Notes under the pieces: model-generated
Database searches by the model: none
What the model was told of the DNA's origin: nothing
Seen by the model: the letters and a program-made list of their open reading frames with translations, nothing else
NCBI GenBank assembly: GCA_021828105.1
Contig: JAKATG010000002.1
Span: 248,001 to 312,000, forward strand
DNA: 64,000 nt
Direction: 5' to 3'
Source of the DNA: Taklimakanibacter sp021828105
Lineage (GTDB): Bacteria; Pseudomonadota; Alphaproteobacteria; Rhizobiales; Aestuariivirgaceae
Shown here: piece by piece, positions 17,643 to 25,601 of the stretch
Numbering within the stretch: the first letter of the stretch is position 1
Layout: the number at the start of each line of letters is the position of its first letter
Made by a program: the position numbers and the translations under genes

Positions 17643-18656
17643 ATGCTTAATTTTGATGCCGAGCGTTTCCTCAAGATCGAGAAAGGGGCTGTCGCCCTGG
17701 CGGCGGAAATCGATGCCGCTGCCCAGCGCTATGTGGCGGAAGGCATCGACAGCGTATTCTTCCTGGGGACGGGCGGCGCGGCCATCCTCATGTATCCGGC
17801 GGCGGCCCTGCTTGCAGAGCGCTCGCGCCTCAAGATCTTCACCGAGAGATCGGCCGAGCTCGTTCTTATGGATCACCGATCGCTCGGGCCCCGGTCGCTG
17901 GTCGTCATTCCCTCGCTCTCCGGCACCACCAAGGAAAGCATCGCGGCCCTCGACTTCTGCCGCGCCCGCGGCGCCAGGATCGTGACCCTCGTCGGACATG
18001 CCGACACGCCGCTCGGCCGCTCGGCTGATCGCGCCTTCGTCAATTTCGCCGAGGACGACACGTCATCGGAATCTTTCTATATCCAGGGCTTGCTGATCGC
18101 CGCGGCACTTCTCAAGCATCGCGGCGAGGCTAATCTCCATGAGATCGTGACGCCTCATCTTGCGCAGCTGCCGCAGGCTTTGCTCGCGGCGAAAGCGTCC
18201 TTCGAGCCCAGGGCCGCCAGGCTCGCCGAGACCTTCAGGAACGAGCCCTATCACATCATCACCGGCGCGGGCTCCGCCTGGCCGCAAGCCTTCTATTACG
18301 GCATGTGCATCCTCGAAGAGATGCAGTGGATCCGCACAAGGCCGGTGCATGCTTCCGACTTCTTCCACGGCACGCTGGAGCTGGTAGAGAAGGGCGTCAG
18401 CGTCATCCTGCTCAAGAGCGAGGATGAATTCCGGCCGCTCGCCGACCGCGTCGAGCAATTCGCCCGGCAATATACGGACAAGCTCACGGTCATCGATCCC
18501 GCCGAGGCCGATCTGCCGGGGATTCCGCAAGCCTTCCGCGCGCTCATCTCCCCCGTCGTCCTCGCGGCAGAGCTCGAGCGCCTCTCCGCCCATATCGAGC
18601 ATCTGCGCAACCATCCCCTGACCACGCGGCGCTATTACAAGCGCGTCGCTTATTAG
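17643..18656 (+). CDS. FrlB-like deglycase B (SIS domain)
   Basis: A 337-residue paralogue of deglycase A with the same length and architecture. Sugar-phosphate loops are FLGTGGAAILM and SLSGTTKESI. The catalytic pair is again Glu226 (CILEEMQW) and His242 (DFFHGTLEL), and the C-terminus LTTRRYYKRVAY fits the family. It differs from copy A in the motif before the histidine (SDFFHGT rather than AEFFHGP), which suggests a different amine or sugar moiety. AGGAG precedes the ATG 29 bp after the ATPase gene. It pairs with the kinase that starts 8 bp after its stop. Confidence 0.86.
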   Translation: MLNFDAERFLKIEKGAVALAAEIDAAAQRYVAEGIDSVFFLGTGGAAILMYPAAALLAERSRLKIFTERSAELVLMDHRSLGPRSLVVIPSLSGTTKESIAALDFCRARGARIVTLVGHADTPLGRSADRAFVNFAEDDTSSESFYIQGLLIAAALLKHRGEANLHEIVTPHLAQLPQALLAAKASFEPRAARLAETFRNEPYHIITGAGSAWPQAFYYGMCILEEMQWIRTRPVHASDFFHGTLELVEKGVSVILLKSEDEFRPLADRVEQFARQYTDKLTVIDPAEADLPGIPQAFRALISPVVLAAELERLSAHIEHLRNHPLTTRRYYKRVAY

Positions 18657-18664
18657 GGCACCTC

Positions 18665-19465
18665 GTGTCCGTTCGCATCGCCACTGTCGGCGACAATTGC
18701 ATCGACCACTATCTGCCGCCGGTCGATCGCAAGCTGGTCGGCGGCAATGCCGTCAATGTCGCGGTGAACCTGCTGCGGCTCGGCCATCAGGCGGCTTATT
18801 TCGGCGCCGTCGGCGAGGACGCGGAAGGGCTGCGGACGCGTACCGTCCTGGCGCGGCTCGGCGTCGATGTGACCGCGGTCAAGGTGATCACGCCCGGCCG
18901 CACCTCGCTCACGGTGATCGCCACCACCCCTGATGGCGATCGGCATTTCGTCGCGGAGGATTTCGGCGTCTGCCGGGGCTATCGGCCGGACGATCAGGAC
19001 CTGCAGCGGCTCAAGGCCATGAAGCATGTCCATATCGGTTGGCTCGACGATGCGGGCGCGACCAAGCGCGCGCTCGCGCAAGCCGGTGTCAGCGTCTCGC
19101 AGGATCTTTCGGTCAATGCCGAGCCGCGCAATATCGCGCCCGACAGCCTTGCCATCGCCTTCGTCTCTTGCGACGGCGATGACGCCGAGGCGCGGTCGGT
19201 GCTGGATCGGACGCTGGCGCAAGGTGCTCTCGCCGCCGTCGTCATGCGGGGACCGCGCGGGTCGCTCGCTTGTGCCGGTGGCGACGTCTTCCGCGGCACG
19301 GCGCTTCCGGTCGTGGTGCGCGATACGACGGGTGCGGGCGACAGTTTCATTTCAGGCTTCCTTGCCGCGCATGTGACGGGAAAACCTGTCGCCGACTGCC
19401 TCGCTGGCGGTCACGATGCCGCGGCGCGTACCTGCCAGATATTCGGCGGCTTCGAACAGGATTGA
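18665..19465 (+). CDS. FrlD-like PfkB-family kinase B
   Basis: A 266-residue PfkB kinase with the FrlD-type N-terminus (VGDNCIDHYLPPVDRKLVGG, then NAVNVAVNLLRLG) and the catalytic RDTTGAGDSFISGF near the C-terminus. It starts at GTG, 8 bp after deglycase B. Together they make a second kinase/deglycase pair closing the operon. The protein is slightly shorter than kinase A, and its variable substrate lid differs, consistent with another substrate. It is followed by repeats rather than a clear terminator. Confidence 0.88.
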   Translation: MSVRIATVGDNCIDHYLPPVDRKLVGGNAVNVAVNLLRLGHQAAYFGAVGEDAEGLRTRTVLARLGVDVTAVKVITPGRTSLTVIATTPDGDRHFVAEDFGVCRGYRPDDQDLQRLKAMKHVHIGWLDDAGATKRALAQAGVSVSQDLSVNAEPRNIAPDSLAIAFVSCDGDDAEARSVLDRTLAQGALAAVVMRGPRGSLACAGGDVFRGTALPVVVRDTTGAGDSFISGFLAAHVTGKPVADCLAGGHDAAARTCQIFGGFEQD

Positions 19466-19535
19466 CTGTTAGCCACGTCGGGTGAAACCATTCGGCGATT
19501 TCCCGGAACCAGGCTTTGCTGGAAAGCCGCAACCG

Positions 19536-19610
19536 CTAGTGTCCTGATCCTAACATTCGCTTCTGTTTGTGGCGGGCGGGTTGCGAATGTTAGGATCAAA
19601 AGGACACTAG
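19536..19610. repeat. Palindromic repeat, copy 1 (stem-loop)
   Basis: The left arm (19536-19560) is CTAGTGTCC...CATTCGC. It pairs with the right arm (19583-19610), GCGAATG...GGACACTAG, over about 25 bp with one 3-base bulge and a loop of about 22 bases. Length and symmetry argue for a mobile palindromic repeat rather than an ordinary terminator. The next palindrome shares the CTAGTGT and CATTCGC ends. Confidence 0.85.
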
Positions 19611-19626
19611 CAAATTCAAGAGTCTA

Positions 19627-19698
19627 GTGTGGTCTTGGATTTGACATTCGCTTTCTGTGCAGGCCGAGATACCGAAGCGAATGTCAAATCCACCACAC
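19627..19698. repeat. Palindromic repeat, copy 2 (stem-loop) in the leader of the baeRF11 gene
   Basis: The left arm (19627-19651) GTGTGGT...ACATTCGCT pairs with the right arm (19676-19698) AGCGAATGT...ACCACAC, again with a 3-base bulge. It is related to the palindrome 17 bp upstream. It ends 17 bp before the next start codon, and its left arm includes TTGACA, so it may contribute promoter or leader structure to the downstream gene. Confidence 0.85.
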
Positions 19699-19715
19699 GA
19701 GCGAAGGAGCCCGTC

Positions 19716-20840
19716 ATGCTTTATGTCGACCTGCCGACCACCGAAGAGCTGACCCGGCTCGCCAATGCGCGGAAACCGGGCTCGGTCACGATCGTGCTGC
19801 CGACCACGAAGGTCACTCAGGACATCGGCGCCAGCATCATCGAGCTCAAGAATCTCGCCAAGGAGGCGGCGCGCCAGCTTCGCGACGCCGCCTTCGACAA
19901 GCGGAAGATTGCAGCCATCGAAGAGCAGATCGAAGACCTCGCCGGCGATGACGCATTCTGGGCGCATCAGGCCACGAGCCTCGCCCTCTATGTGACGCCG
20001 GATAATCTCGCCACCTTCCGGCTGCCAACGCGCCTCGAGCCCCTGGTCGAAGTGGCCGACCGTTTCCATATCAAGCCGCTCATCCGCGCCCTGGCATTTC
20101 CCGACGTGGCCTTCATCCTCGCCTTGTCGGAGAATAATGCGCGTCTCGTCGAGATGCATGGCGATCTGCCGGCGGAAGCCCTCAAGGTCGACGGCCTGCC
20201 GAAGAACATGGATGCCGCGGGCGCGCGCGCCAAGAGCCGCGACGTGTCGCCGGGCGGGCGTTTCCAGGGCGGGGCGGGCGAGACCTTCCATCGCCGCACC
20301 TATGCCCGCAAGATCGATGCGGCGCTGCGGCCGCTGCTCGCCGGCCGCGACATACCGCTCGTCCTCGCCTGCGTCGATGAGTTCGACGCGATCTATCGCA
20401 CGGTGAACAGCTATGAGCATCTGGCGGCTGAGATCGTGAAAGGAAATCCCGACAGGCTGTCGGTGAGCGAGCTTGCCGAAAGCGCCCGGCCGATCCTGCA
20501 GAGATTGCATGCCGGCAGGATCGCGGCGCTCAACGAGCAGTACCTGATGCGTGAGAAACAAGGCCGCGCCGGCGCCGATCTGGCGCTTGTGGCGCGCGCC
20601 GCTGCGGCGGGCGCCATCGACACGCTCCTGGTCGACATCGACGCCGTCGTCGACGGCACGCTCGATGAGGCGACGGGCGCGATCGCGATCGCCAAGGAGG
20701 CCGGCGCCGACAGTTACGACATCGTGGATGAGATCGCCGGACTGACGCTGAGATATGGCGGACGCGCCATCGGCCTGCGCAAGGCCGACCTGCCGGTCGC
20801 CACATCGCCCCTCGCCGCGATCTATCGCTATCCGGCGTGA
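19716..20840 (+). CDS. baeRF family 11-like (bacterial archaeo-eukaryotic release factor) protein
   Basis: A 374-residue protein matching my recollection of bacterial archaeo-eukaryotic release factor family 11: an N-terminal LYVDLPTTEEL and VTIVLPTTKVTQDIGAS. A central region has LENRLVEMHGDLP-like sequence, then FHRRTYARKIDAALRPLLAG, and the C-terminus is DTLLVDIDAVVDGTLDE. The superfamily resembles eRF1/Pelota central and C-terminal domains and is suspected to act on ribosomes, but no activity is established for family 11. GAAGGAG precedes the ATG. The two palindromes directly upstream probably lie in its promoter or leader. Codon use resembles its neighbours. Confidence 0.78.
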   Translation: MLYVDLPTTEELTRLANARKPGSVTIVLPTTKVTQDIGASIIELKNLAKEAARQLRDAAFDKRKIAAIEEQIEDLAGDDAFWAHQATSLALYVTPDNLATFRLPTRLEPLVEVADRFHIKPLIRALAFPDVAFILALSENNARLVEMHGDLPAEALKVDGLPKNMDAAGARAKSRDVSPGGRFQGGAGETFHRRTYARKIDAALRPLLAGRDIPLVLACVDEFDAIYRTVNSYEHLAAEIVKGNPDRLSVSELAESARPILQRLHAGRIAALNEQYLMREKQGRAGADLALVARAAAAGAIDTLLVDIDAVVDGTLDEATGAIAIAKEAGADSYDIVDEIAGLTLRYGGRAIGLRKADLPVATSPLAAIYRYPA

Positions 20841-20903
20841 CGGCCCTTGCAATCATCCCGAATATAAGGCTCGATATGTCATACAAAATGGAGATGGGGA
20901 AAG

Positions 20904-21821
20904 ATGGCTACGTCCGACTATTACGAGATCTTCGACAAGCGCTTTGCGCGGCTGTTCAACAGCAATGCGCTTGTCGACAAGCTGTTCACCGGCTGCCGCT
21001 GGGCCGAGGGGCCCGTCTATTTCGCGGCCGGACGCTATCTCGTCTGGTCCGACATCCCCAATGACCGCATGCTGCGCTATGACGAGACCGACGGCTCCAT
21101 CTCGGTCTTCCGCCAGCCCGCGGGCAACAGCAACGGCAACACGACCGACCGGGAAGGCCGGCTCGTCACTTGCGAGCATGGCGGGCGGCGCGTCAGCCGC
21201 ACCGAATATGACGGGTCGATCACCACCCTTGCCGACGCATGGCGCGGCAAGCGCCTCAATTCGCCGAATGATGTCGTGGTGAAATCGGACGGCTCGATCT
21301 GGTTCACCGATCCGGCATACGGCATCGACACCGACTATGAAGGCAACAAGGCCGAGAGCGAGATCGGCGCCTGCCACGTCTATCGCATCGACCCCAAGTC
21401 GGGCGGGATCGAAGCGGTGATCACCGACATGGTGCGGCCGAACGGCATCGCCTTCTCGCCCGACGAGAAGCTGCTCTATGTCGTCGATACCGGGCGCACC
21501 CATGGGTCGCAGAATCCGGCCCATATGCGGGTGTTCAAGGTCTCCGACGCGGGCAAGCTCTCGGGCGGCGACGTCTTCGCCGATTGCACGGCGGGTTTGT
21601 TCGACGGGTTTCGGCTCGATACCGATGGGCGCATCTGGACGAGTGCCGCGGATGGCATCCACTGCTATGAGCCGGACGGCACACTCATCGGCAAGGTTAA
21701 GGTGCCGGAAGTGGTGGCCAATTGCGCCTGGGGTGGCCCTAAGCGCAACATGCTCTATATCTGCGGGACGACATCGCTCTATGGCGTCAGGCTGATGGTC
21801 AATGGCGTCAAGACCTGTTGA
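20904..21821 (+). CDS. SMP-30/gluconolactonase-like protein
   Basis: A 305-residue six-bladed beta-propeller of the SMP-30/gluconolactonase/LRE family, which opens sugar lactones with a divalent metal. Expected metal ligands are visible: Glu in WAEGPVYF, Asn in LNSPNDVVV, Asn in RPNGIAFSPDE, and Asp in RLDTDGRIW. The family signature GRTHGSQ region is also present. It is followed 11 bp later by a small tautomerase, suggesting a short catabolic pair for sugar acids or lactones. No signal peptide. The true substrate is open. Confidence 0.9.
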   Translation: MATSDYYEIFDKRFARLFNSNALVDKLFTGCRWAEGPVYFAAGRYLVWSDIPNDRMLRYDETDGSISVFRQPAGNSNGNTTDREGRLVTCEHGGRRVSRTEYDGSITTLADAWRGKRLNSPNDVVVKSDGSIWFTDPAYGIDTDYEGNKAESEIGACHVYRIDPKSGGIEAVITDMVRPNGIAFSPDEKLLYVVDTGRTHGSQNPAHMRVFKVSDAGKLSGGDVFADCTAGLFDGFRLDTDGRIWTSAADGIHCYEPDGTLIGKVKVPEVVANCAWGGPKRNMLYICGTTSLYGVRLMVNGVKTC

Positions 21822-21832
21822 GGAGAACGGCA

Positions 21833-22042
21833 ATGCCTTTCGTCAATATCCGCATCGTCAAGGAAGCCATCGCCGCGGATCCTGCCGGCAAGAAAGCGCA
21901 GATCAGCAAGGCCGTGACGGAAGCAATCATTGCGGCCACCGGCCTCACCAAGAATCAGGTGTGGGTCGTGTTCGAGGAAGTCGCGGCGCGCGACTGGTAT
22001 GTCGGCGACACCGATGTGGAGACGATCAGGGCCAAGCGCTGA
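21833..22042 (+). CDS. 4-oxalocrotonate tautomerase family protein
   Basis: A 69-residue tautomerase. The start at MPFVNIRIVKE leaves the catalytic Pro1 after methionine removal, which decides the start over a longer form beginning five codons upstream. AGGAGAACGG is the ribosome-binding site. Members ketonise enol intermediates in aromatic or sugar-acid breakdown. Its position directly behind the lactonase-like gene suggests they act in the same route. Confidence 0.9.
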   Translation: MPFVNIRIVKEAIAADPAGKKAQISKAVTEAIIAATGLTKNQVWVVFEEVAARDWYVGDTDVETIRAKR

Positions 22043-22098
22043 TTCTGCGCATAGGCCCGTCCGAAACCTGGATGGCCGGTCGAGCCTGGCCACGAAGA

Positions 22099-22128
22099 AA
22101 CGGGGAGGCTTTTGCAGCGCTCCCCGTT
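22099..22128 (+). terminator. Possible terminator hairpin after the tautomerase gene
   Basis: A 9-bp perfect stem AACGGGGAG/CTCCCCGTT around a 12-base loop lies 57 bases after the tautomerase stop. There is no strong T-run after it, so it may be a weak or factor-dependent terminator. Confidence 0.45.
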
Positions 22129-22299
22129 CCCAATTTCCGCCGGGTACGCAGTACCCAATCCCGGCCGCGGCCCCGCTTTGCATCACCCTCGCGAGCCTTG
22201 AATCCGATGATGGCTCAGCGAAGTTTCCAAATAGCTAAAAATTGAACTTTTTCAGATGGTTAATGGTTAGTGAAGATTTGAGGCGCCGACAGGGAAGAG

Positions 22300-23010
22300 T
22301 CAAGCGGCCTGGGCCGAAGCCGGCCTTGGCCTGAGCCAGAGATCGAGGAAGCCCCAAAGCCATTGGCGCACCGGCGCGTCATGGAGGATCTGGCCCGAAA
22401 GCTGCTCGGCACCGTTCTGGGCGCCTTTCAGCGTGAAGCGATGCGCGCCCCTGACCGACCAGCGATGCATCATCAGCCGCGTCACCTCGGGATGGAATTG
22501 CAGGCCATAGGCCTCGCCGTCATAGCGGAAGGCCTGGTTGGCGAAGGTCTGCCCCGTCGCCAGAAGCTCGCAGCCTTGGGTCAGGGTAAAACCTTCGCGA
22601 TGCCAGTGATAGACCGTGCCCGGCCAGTCGCCGAGCTTGCGTCCGACCTCGGTCGGCGCGAGCGGGAAATAGCCGATCTCGACGAAACCTTCCGCATGTG
22701 GCTCGACCTTGCCGCCCAAATGGCGCGCCAGCATCTGGGCGCCGAGGCAGATGCCGAGAAAGGGCTTCTTCTCCTTGAGCGGAATGGCGATCCAGTCGGT
22801 CTCGGCGCGGATGAAAGCGTCGCAGTCATTGGCGCTCATCGGACCGCCGAAGATCGCCGCCCCCTCATGTTCGGCGAGCGTCTCGGGCAAGGCATCGCCA
22901 AGGCAGGGCCTTCGGATATCGAGCGTGTAGCCCTTCTCCTTCAGCATGGTGCCGACGCGTCCGGGCGACGAGGTCTCCGAATGCAGGATGATCAGGATCT
23001 TTCCGGCAGC
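22300..23010 (-). CDS. Class I glutamine amidotransferase-like protein
   Basis: A 236-residue class I glutamine amidotransferase domain protein. The nucleophile elbow is LGICLGAQML with the catalytic cysteine. The His/Glu pair appears in GLQFHPEVTRLM. It stands alone without a synthase partner, as is common for GMP-synthase-like GATases of unknown acceptor. Some such homologues hydrolyse gamma-glutamyl compounds. I chose ATG 23010 (MAAGKILIILHSE), since the upstream codons add nothing to the fold; 23031 is also possible. Confidence 0.85.
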   Translation of the reverse strand, partial: AAGKILIILHSETSSPGRVGTMLKEKGYTLDIRRPCLGDALPETLAEHEGAAIFGGPMSANDCDAFIRAETDWIAIPLKEKKPFLGICLGAQMLARHLGGKVEPHAEGFVEIGYFPLAPTEVGRKLGDWPGTVYHWHREGFTLTQGCELLATGQTFANQAFRYDGEAYGLQFHPEVTRLMMHRWSVRGAHRFTLKGAQNGAEQLSGQILHDAPVRQWLWGFLDLWLRPRPASAQAA

Positions 23011-23137
23011 CATGATTCGCGAGGGTGACACAGGAAGCGGCCTATCGTCGAGAGCGGCAGATCATGGCTGGCATGTCGTCAGAGAGGCTCATGTGGAAGA
23101 CCGCGAAGGACATGAGTGCTTGCGGCGAAGGGAGGAG

Positions 23138-23944
23138 CTAGCGGGCCTTGGCCGAGCCCATGGCCCGCCCGATGACGGGAAGGATCACGCGCCGGGGTGC
23201 TCCCCTCATTGCATAGGCGGCAAGCTTGTTCATGGTGCCGGGCACCACCAGCCGCTCGCCCGCCTTGAAACCGGCCCAGCCGGCCTGGGCGACGGCCATG
23301 GCTCCTTTCGGCACCACCCGGCTCAGCGCGCGCGCCTGCTTCATCCCGGCGCGGCGCTGGAAACCGGTATCGACCGGACCCGGCGACAAATTGGTCAATG
23401 TGACGCCCGTTCCCTTGGTCTCCTCATGGAGCGCATCGGTGAAAGACAGCACGAAAGCCTTGGTGGCGAAATAGACCGCCATATTGGGCCCCGGTATGAA
23501 GCCCGCGGTCGAGGCGACGTTGATGACGCCGCCCGAGCCCTTGGCGATCATGCCAGGCAGGAAGCGCAAGGTGAGATCGGTCAAAGCGCGGACATTGAGG
23601 TCGATCATCTGCAACTGGTCTTCGCGCGCGAGCTCGGCCGCCTTGCCGATCAGCCCGAAGCCGGCATTGTTGATGAGGATGTCGGGGGTGAGCCGGCGGG
23701 CTTCGAGCTCATTGGCGAGGATTTCGCAAGAGCCCGGCTTCGCCAGATCGAGAACGATGATGTTGACCGGAACGGCATAGCGGGCAATCACCACGCCGCG
23801 CACGCGATGCAACTCGGCCTCGGTGCGCGCCACCAGGATCAAGGGATGGCCGTCGCCCGCCGCCACATGGGCGAAAGCCTCGCCAATGCCGCCCGACGCA
23901 CCGGTGATCAGGACTTGCGGAAAAGGGGATTGTTCGCCCATCAC
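23138..23944 (-). CDS. Short-chain dehydrogenase/reductase
   Basis: A 268-residue classical SDR. The cofactor motif is ITGASGGIGEAFA, the structural motif ILINNAGFGL, the catalytic serine lies in INVASTAGF, and the YxxxK pair is in VYFATKAF. It is probably NADP(H)-dependent. The C-terminal stretch MNKLAAYAMRGAPRRVILPVI is like the DltE/YqjQ type of SDRs associated with membranes. The substrate is unknown and the neighbours give no help. Confidence 0.88.
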   Translation of the reverse strand: MMGEQSPFPQVLITGASGGIGEAFAHVAAGDGHPLILVARTEAELHRVRGVVIARYAVPVNIIVLDLAKPGSCEILANELEARRLTPDILINNAGFGLIGKAAELAREDQLQMIDLNVRALTDLTLRFLPGMIAKGSGGVINVASTAGFIPGPNMAVYFATKAFVLSFTDALHEETKGTGVTLTNLSPGPVDTGFQRRAGMKQARALSRVVPKGAMAVAQAGWAGFKAGERLVVPGTMNKLAAYAMRGAPRRVILPVIGRAMGSAKAR

Positions 23945-24075
23945 CCTTGTCTAGACGGCAATTAGGGCGGAGAAAAGATGGTCCGTATGCACTGTTTCCG
24001 GCCGGCATAAATACCCTCATGAGGCCGTATTTATGTTTTGACCCGCTGAAATCGGAAAATCCTTAGAGGTTAGAA

Positions 24076-24543
24076 ATGGATGCGCATGCCAGGGCCATTG
24101 TCATTCGCAAGGCGCAAAGCCAGGAAGGGAAGGCCATTCGTGCCCTGGTGTTGACCGAGCGGATGCGCCCCATCGACCTCAAGCCCGAGAATTTCTTGGT
24201 TGCCGTCAAGGATGAAGAGATCATCGGGACGGTACAAATGAGACGCCATCCGGATGGAACGCGTGAATTGGGGTCTCTTGTCGTAGCACCGCCCTGGCGG
24301 CGGCAGGGCATCGCCACTCGGCTCATCGATGAGCTCCTGAAGGATGAAAGACAAAGCGTCTATATGATCACGGCCAGAGCGCATTGGGCAGGCTTTGCGC
24401 GGTGGGGTTTTGCGCGTGTATCCCGCGGATCCGTTCCCAAGTCGATCCGGTTACATCATTTCATTGGCAGTCTGGGCAGTATCGTGTCGCTGCTCAAGCG
24501 GCGTTCCATGCGTCGCCTCGTCATCCTGAAGCGGGCGATCTGA
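24076..24543 (+). CDS. GNAT-family N-acetyltransferase
   Basis: A 155-residue GNAT fold with the acetyl-CoA loop in LVVAPPWRRQGIATRLIDEL. It begins MDAHARAIVIRKAQ. Acceptor amine unknown. The C-terminal 40 residues are basic (LLKRRSMRRLVILKRAI) and less typical. It is convergent with the formate dehydrogenase operon, ending 24 bp from fdsD. Confidence 0.87.
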   Translation: MDAHARAIVIRKAQSQEGKAIRALVLTERMRPIDLKPENFLVAVKDEEIIGTVQMRRHPDGTRELGSLVVAPPWRRQGIATRLIDELLKDERQSVYMITARAHWAGFARWGFARVSRGSVPKSIRLHHFIGSLGSIVSLLKRRSMRRLVILKRAI

Positions 24544-24566
24544 GCGTGTGGTCGCCACGGTAGGGG

Positions 24567-24782
24567 TTATCCCAATCCCAGCTTCTTGCCGGCGGCGAGC
24601 GCGATCGGGTTCAGCGCGGCCTTGTCCGTGGCGATGAGCTCAGCCAGCTGCTTGCGCATGCGCGGATCCCAGAAAGACTTGATATGATTGGCGGTTTCCT
24701 TGATGGCCTGGTCCTCGGGATAGGCCTGGAAGGCCACCGCGATCTGGTTGGCCATGCGCTTGATGTCGGCGAACTGGTCCAT
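24567..24782 (-). CDS. fdsD: Formate dehydrogenase delta subunit
   Basis: A 71-residue FdsD homologue (MDQFADIKRMANQIAVAFQA; FWDPRMRKQLAELI). FdsD is a small subunit found with soluble NAD-dependent formate dehydrogenases and needed for a fully active complex. The ATG is 11 bp after the fdhD stop. Longer upstream readings of the frame overlap fdhD and are not used. Last gene of the operon. Confidence 0.9.
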   Translation of the reverse strand: MDQFADIKRMANQIAVAFQAYPEDQAIKETANHIKSFWDPRMRKQLAELIATDKAALNPIALAAGKKLGLG

Positions 24783-24793
24783 GATGTACCCTG

Positions 24794-25597
24794 TCAATGA
24801 AAGCAGACGATGCCGTCGGGCGAGCGGCTTGCGAGCGTCATGCCCGCTCCGCGCGCCAGATGGAGGGCAAGGCCGGTCGGCGCCGAGATGGTGACGAGAT
24901 GGGCAATGCCGAGATGGGCGCATTTCTGCACCAGCTCGAAACTGCATCGGCTGGTCATGGCGACGAAACCCGAGCTTCGGTCCAGCCCCTCGCGCGTCAC
25001 CGCGCCCAGCAATTTGTCGAGCGCATTGTGGCGGCCGATATCTTCGCGCACCAGCTTGATCTCGCCCTCGGGCGTCACCCAGGCCGCGGCATGAACGGAG
25101 TGATTGATCTTGTTCATCGGCTGGCGCGCCGGCAATTCGGCAAAGGCCTTCTGCACGGCGGCGGGCGCGAGCGCGAAGGCTTTTCCGATAGGCGCCACGG
25201 GCTTCACCACATCGGCAATGTCCTCGACGCCGCAGAGGCCGCAGCCGGTGCGGCCCTCCAGCGCCCGGACCGAGCGCGGCTTGAGCGCCGCCTCATCTAC
25301 CGCGATATCGACGCAGAAGCCGTTCTCGACGGTCAGCGCCACGACATTGCGGATGGCGGCAGGGTCGGTGACGAAGCCTTCCGACAGCGAGAAGCCGACG
25401 GCGAAATCCTCGAGATCGGCCGGCGTCGCCATCATGACCGCGGTCGAGACCGAATTATGCATGATCGCCACCGGCACTTCCTCCGGCACCTGCCAGACGA
25501 GGTCCTTCGCCGTGCCGTCGGGGCGATAGAGGCGCCCTTCGGCAGGACGCGATGTCGCGGGCTCCGATGCCCAGTCCGGATCGGGCCTCGCCGTCAT
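24794..25597 (-). CDS. fdhD: Formate dehydrogenase accessory sulfurtransferase FdhD
   Basis: A 267-residue FdhD protein (called FdsC in some fds operons). It carries sulfur from a cysteine desulfurase to the molybdenum cofactor of formate dehydrogenase. The sulfur-binding CGLCG motif is present (GRTGCGLCGVEDIAD), and the REDIGRHNALDKLLG and TSRCSFELVQK signatures are intact. It lies 4 bp after fdsA, so the modifying enzyme is made together with its target. Confidence 0.94.
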   Translation of the reverse strand: MTARPDPDWASEPATSRPAEGRLYRPDGTAKDLVWQVPEEVPVAIMHNSVSTAVMMATPADLEDFAVGFSLSEGFVTDPAAIRNVVALTVENGFCVDIAVDEAALKPRSVRALEGRTGCGLCGVEDIADVVKPVAPIGKAFALAPAAVQKAFAELPARQPMNKINHSVHAAAWVTPEGEIKLVREDIGRHNALDKLLGAVTREGLDRSSGFVAMTSRCSFELVQKCAHLGIAHLVTISAPTGLALHLARGAGMTLASRSPDGIVCFH

Positions 25598-25601
25598 CGC
25601 A

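Noticed and set aside
19466..19715. CRISPR-like repeats in front of the baeRF11 gene
   Set aside because: Only two palindromes with differing centres and no regular spacers; they are stem-loop repeats.
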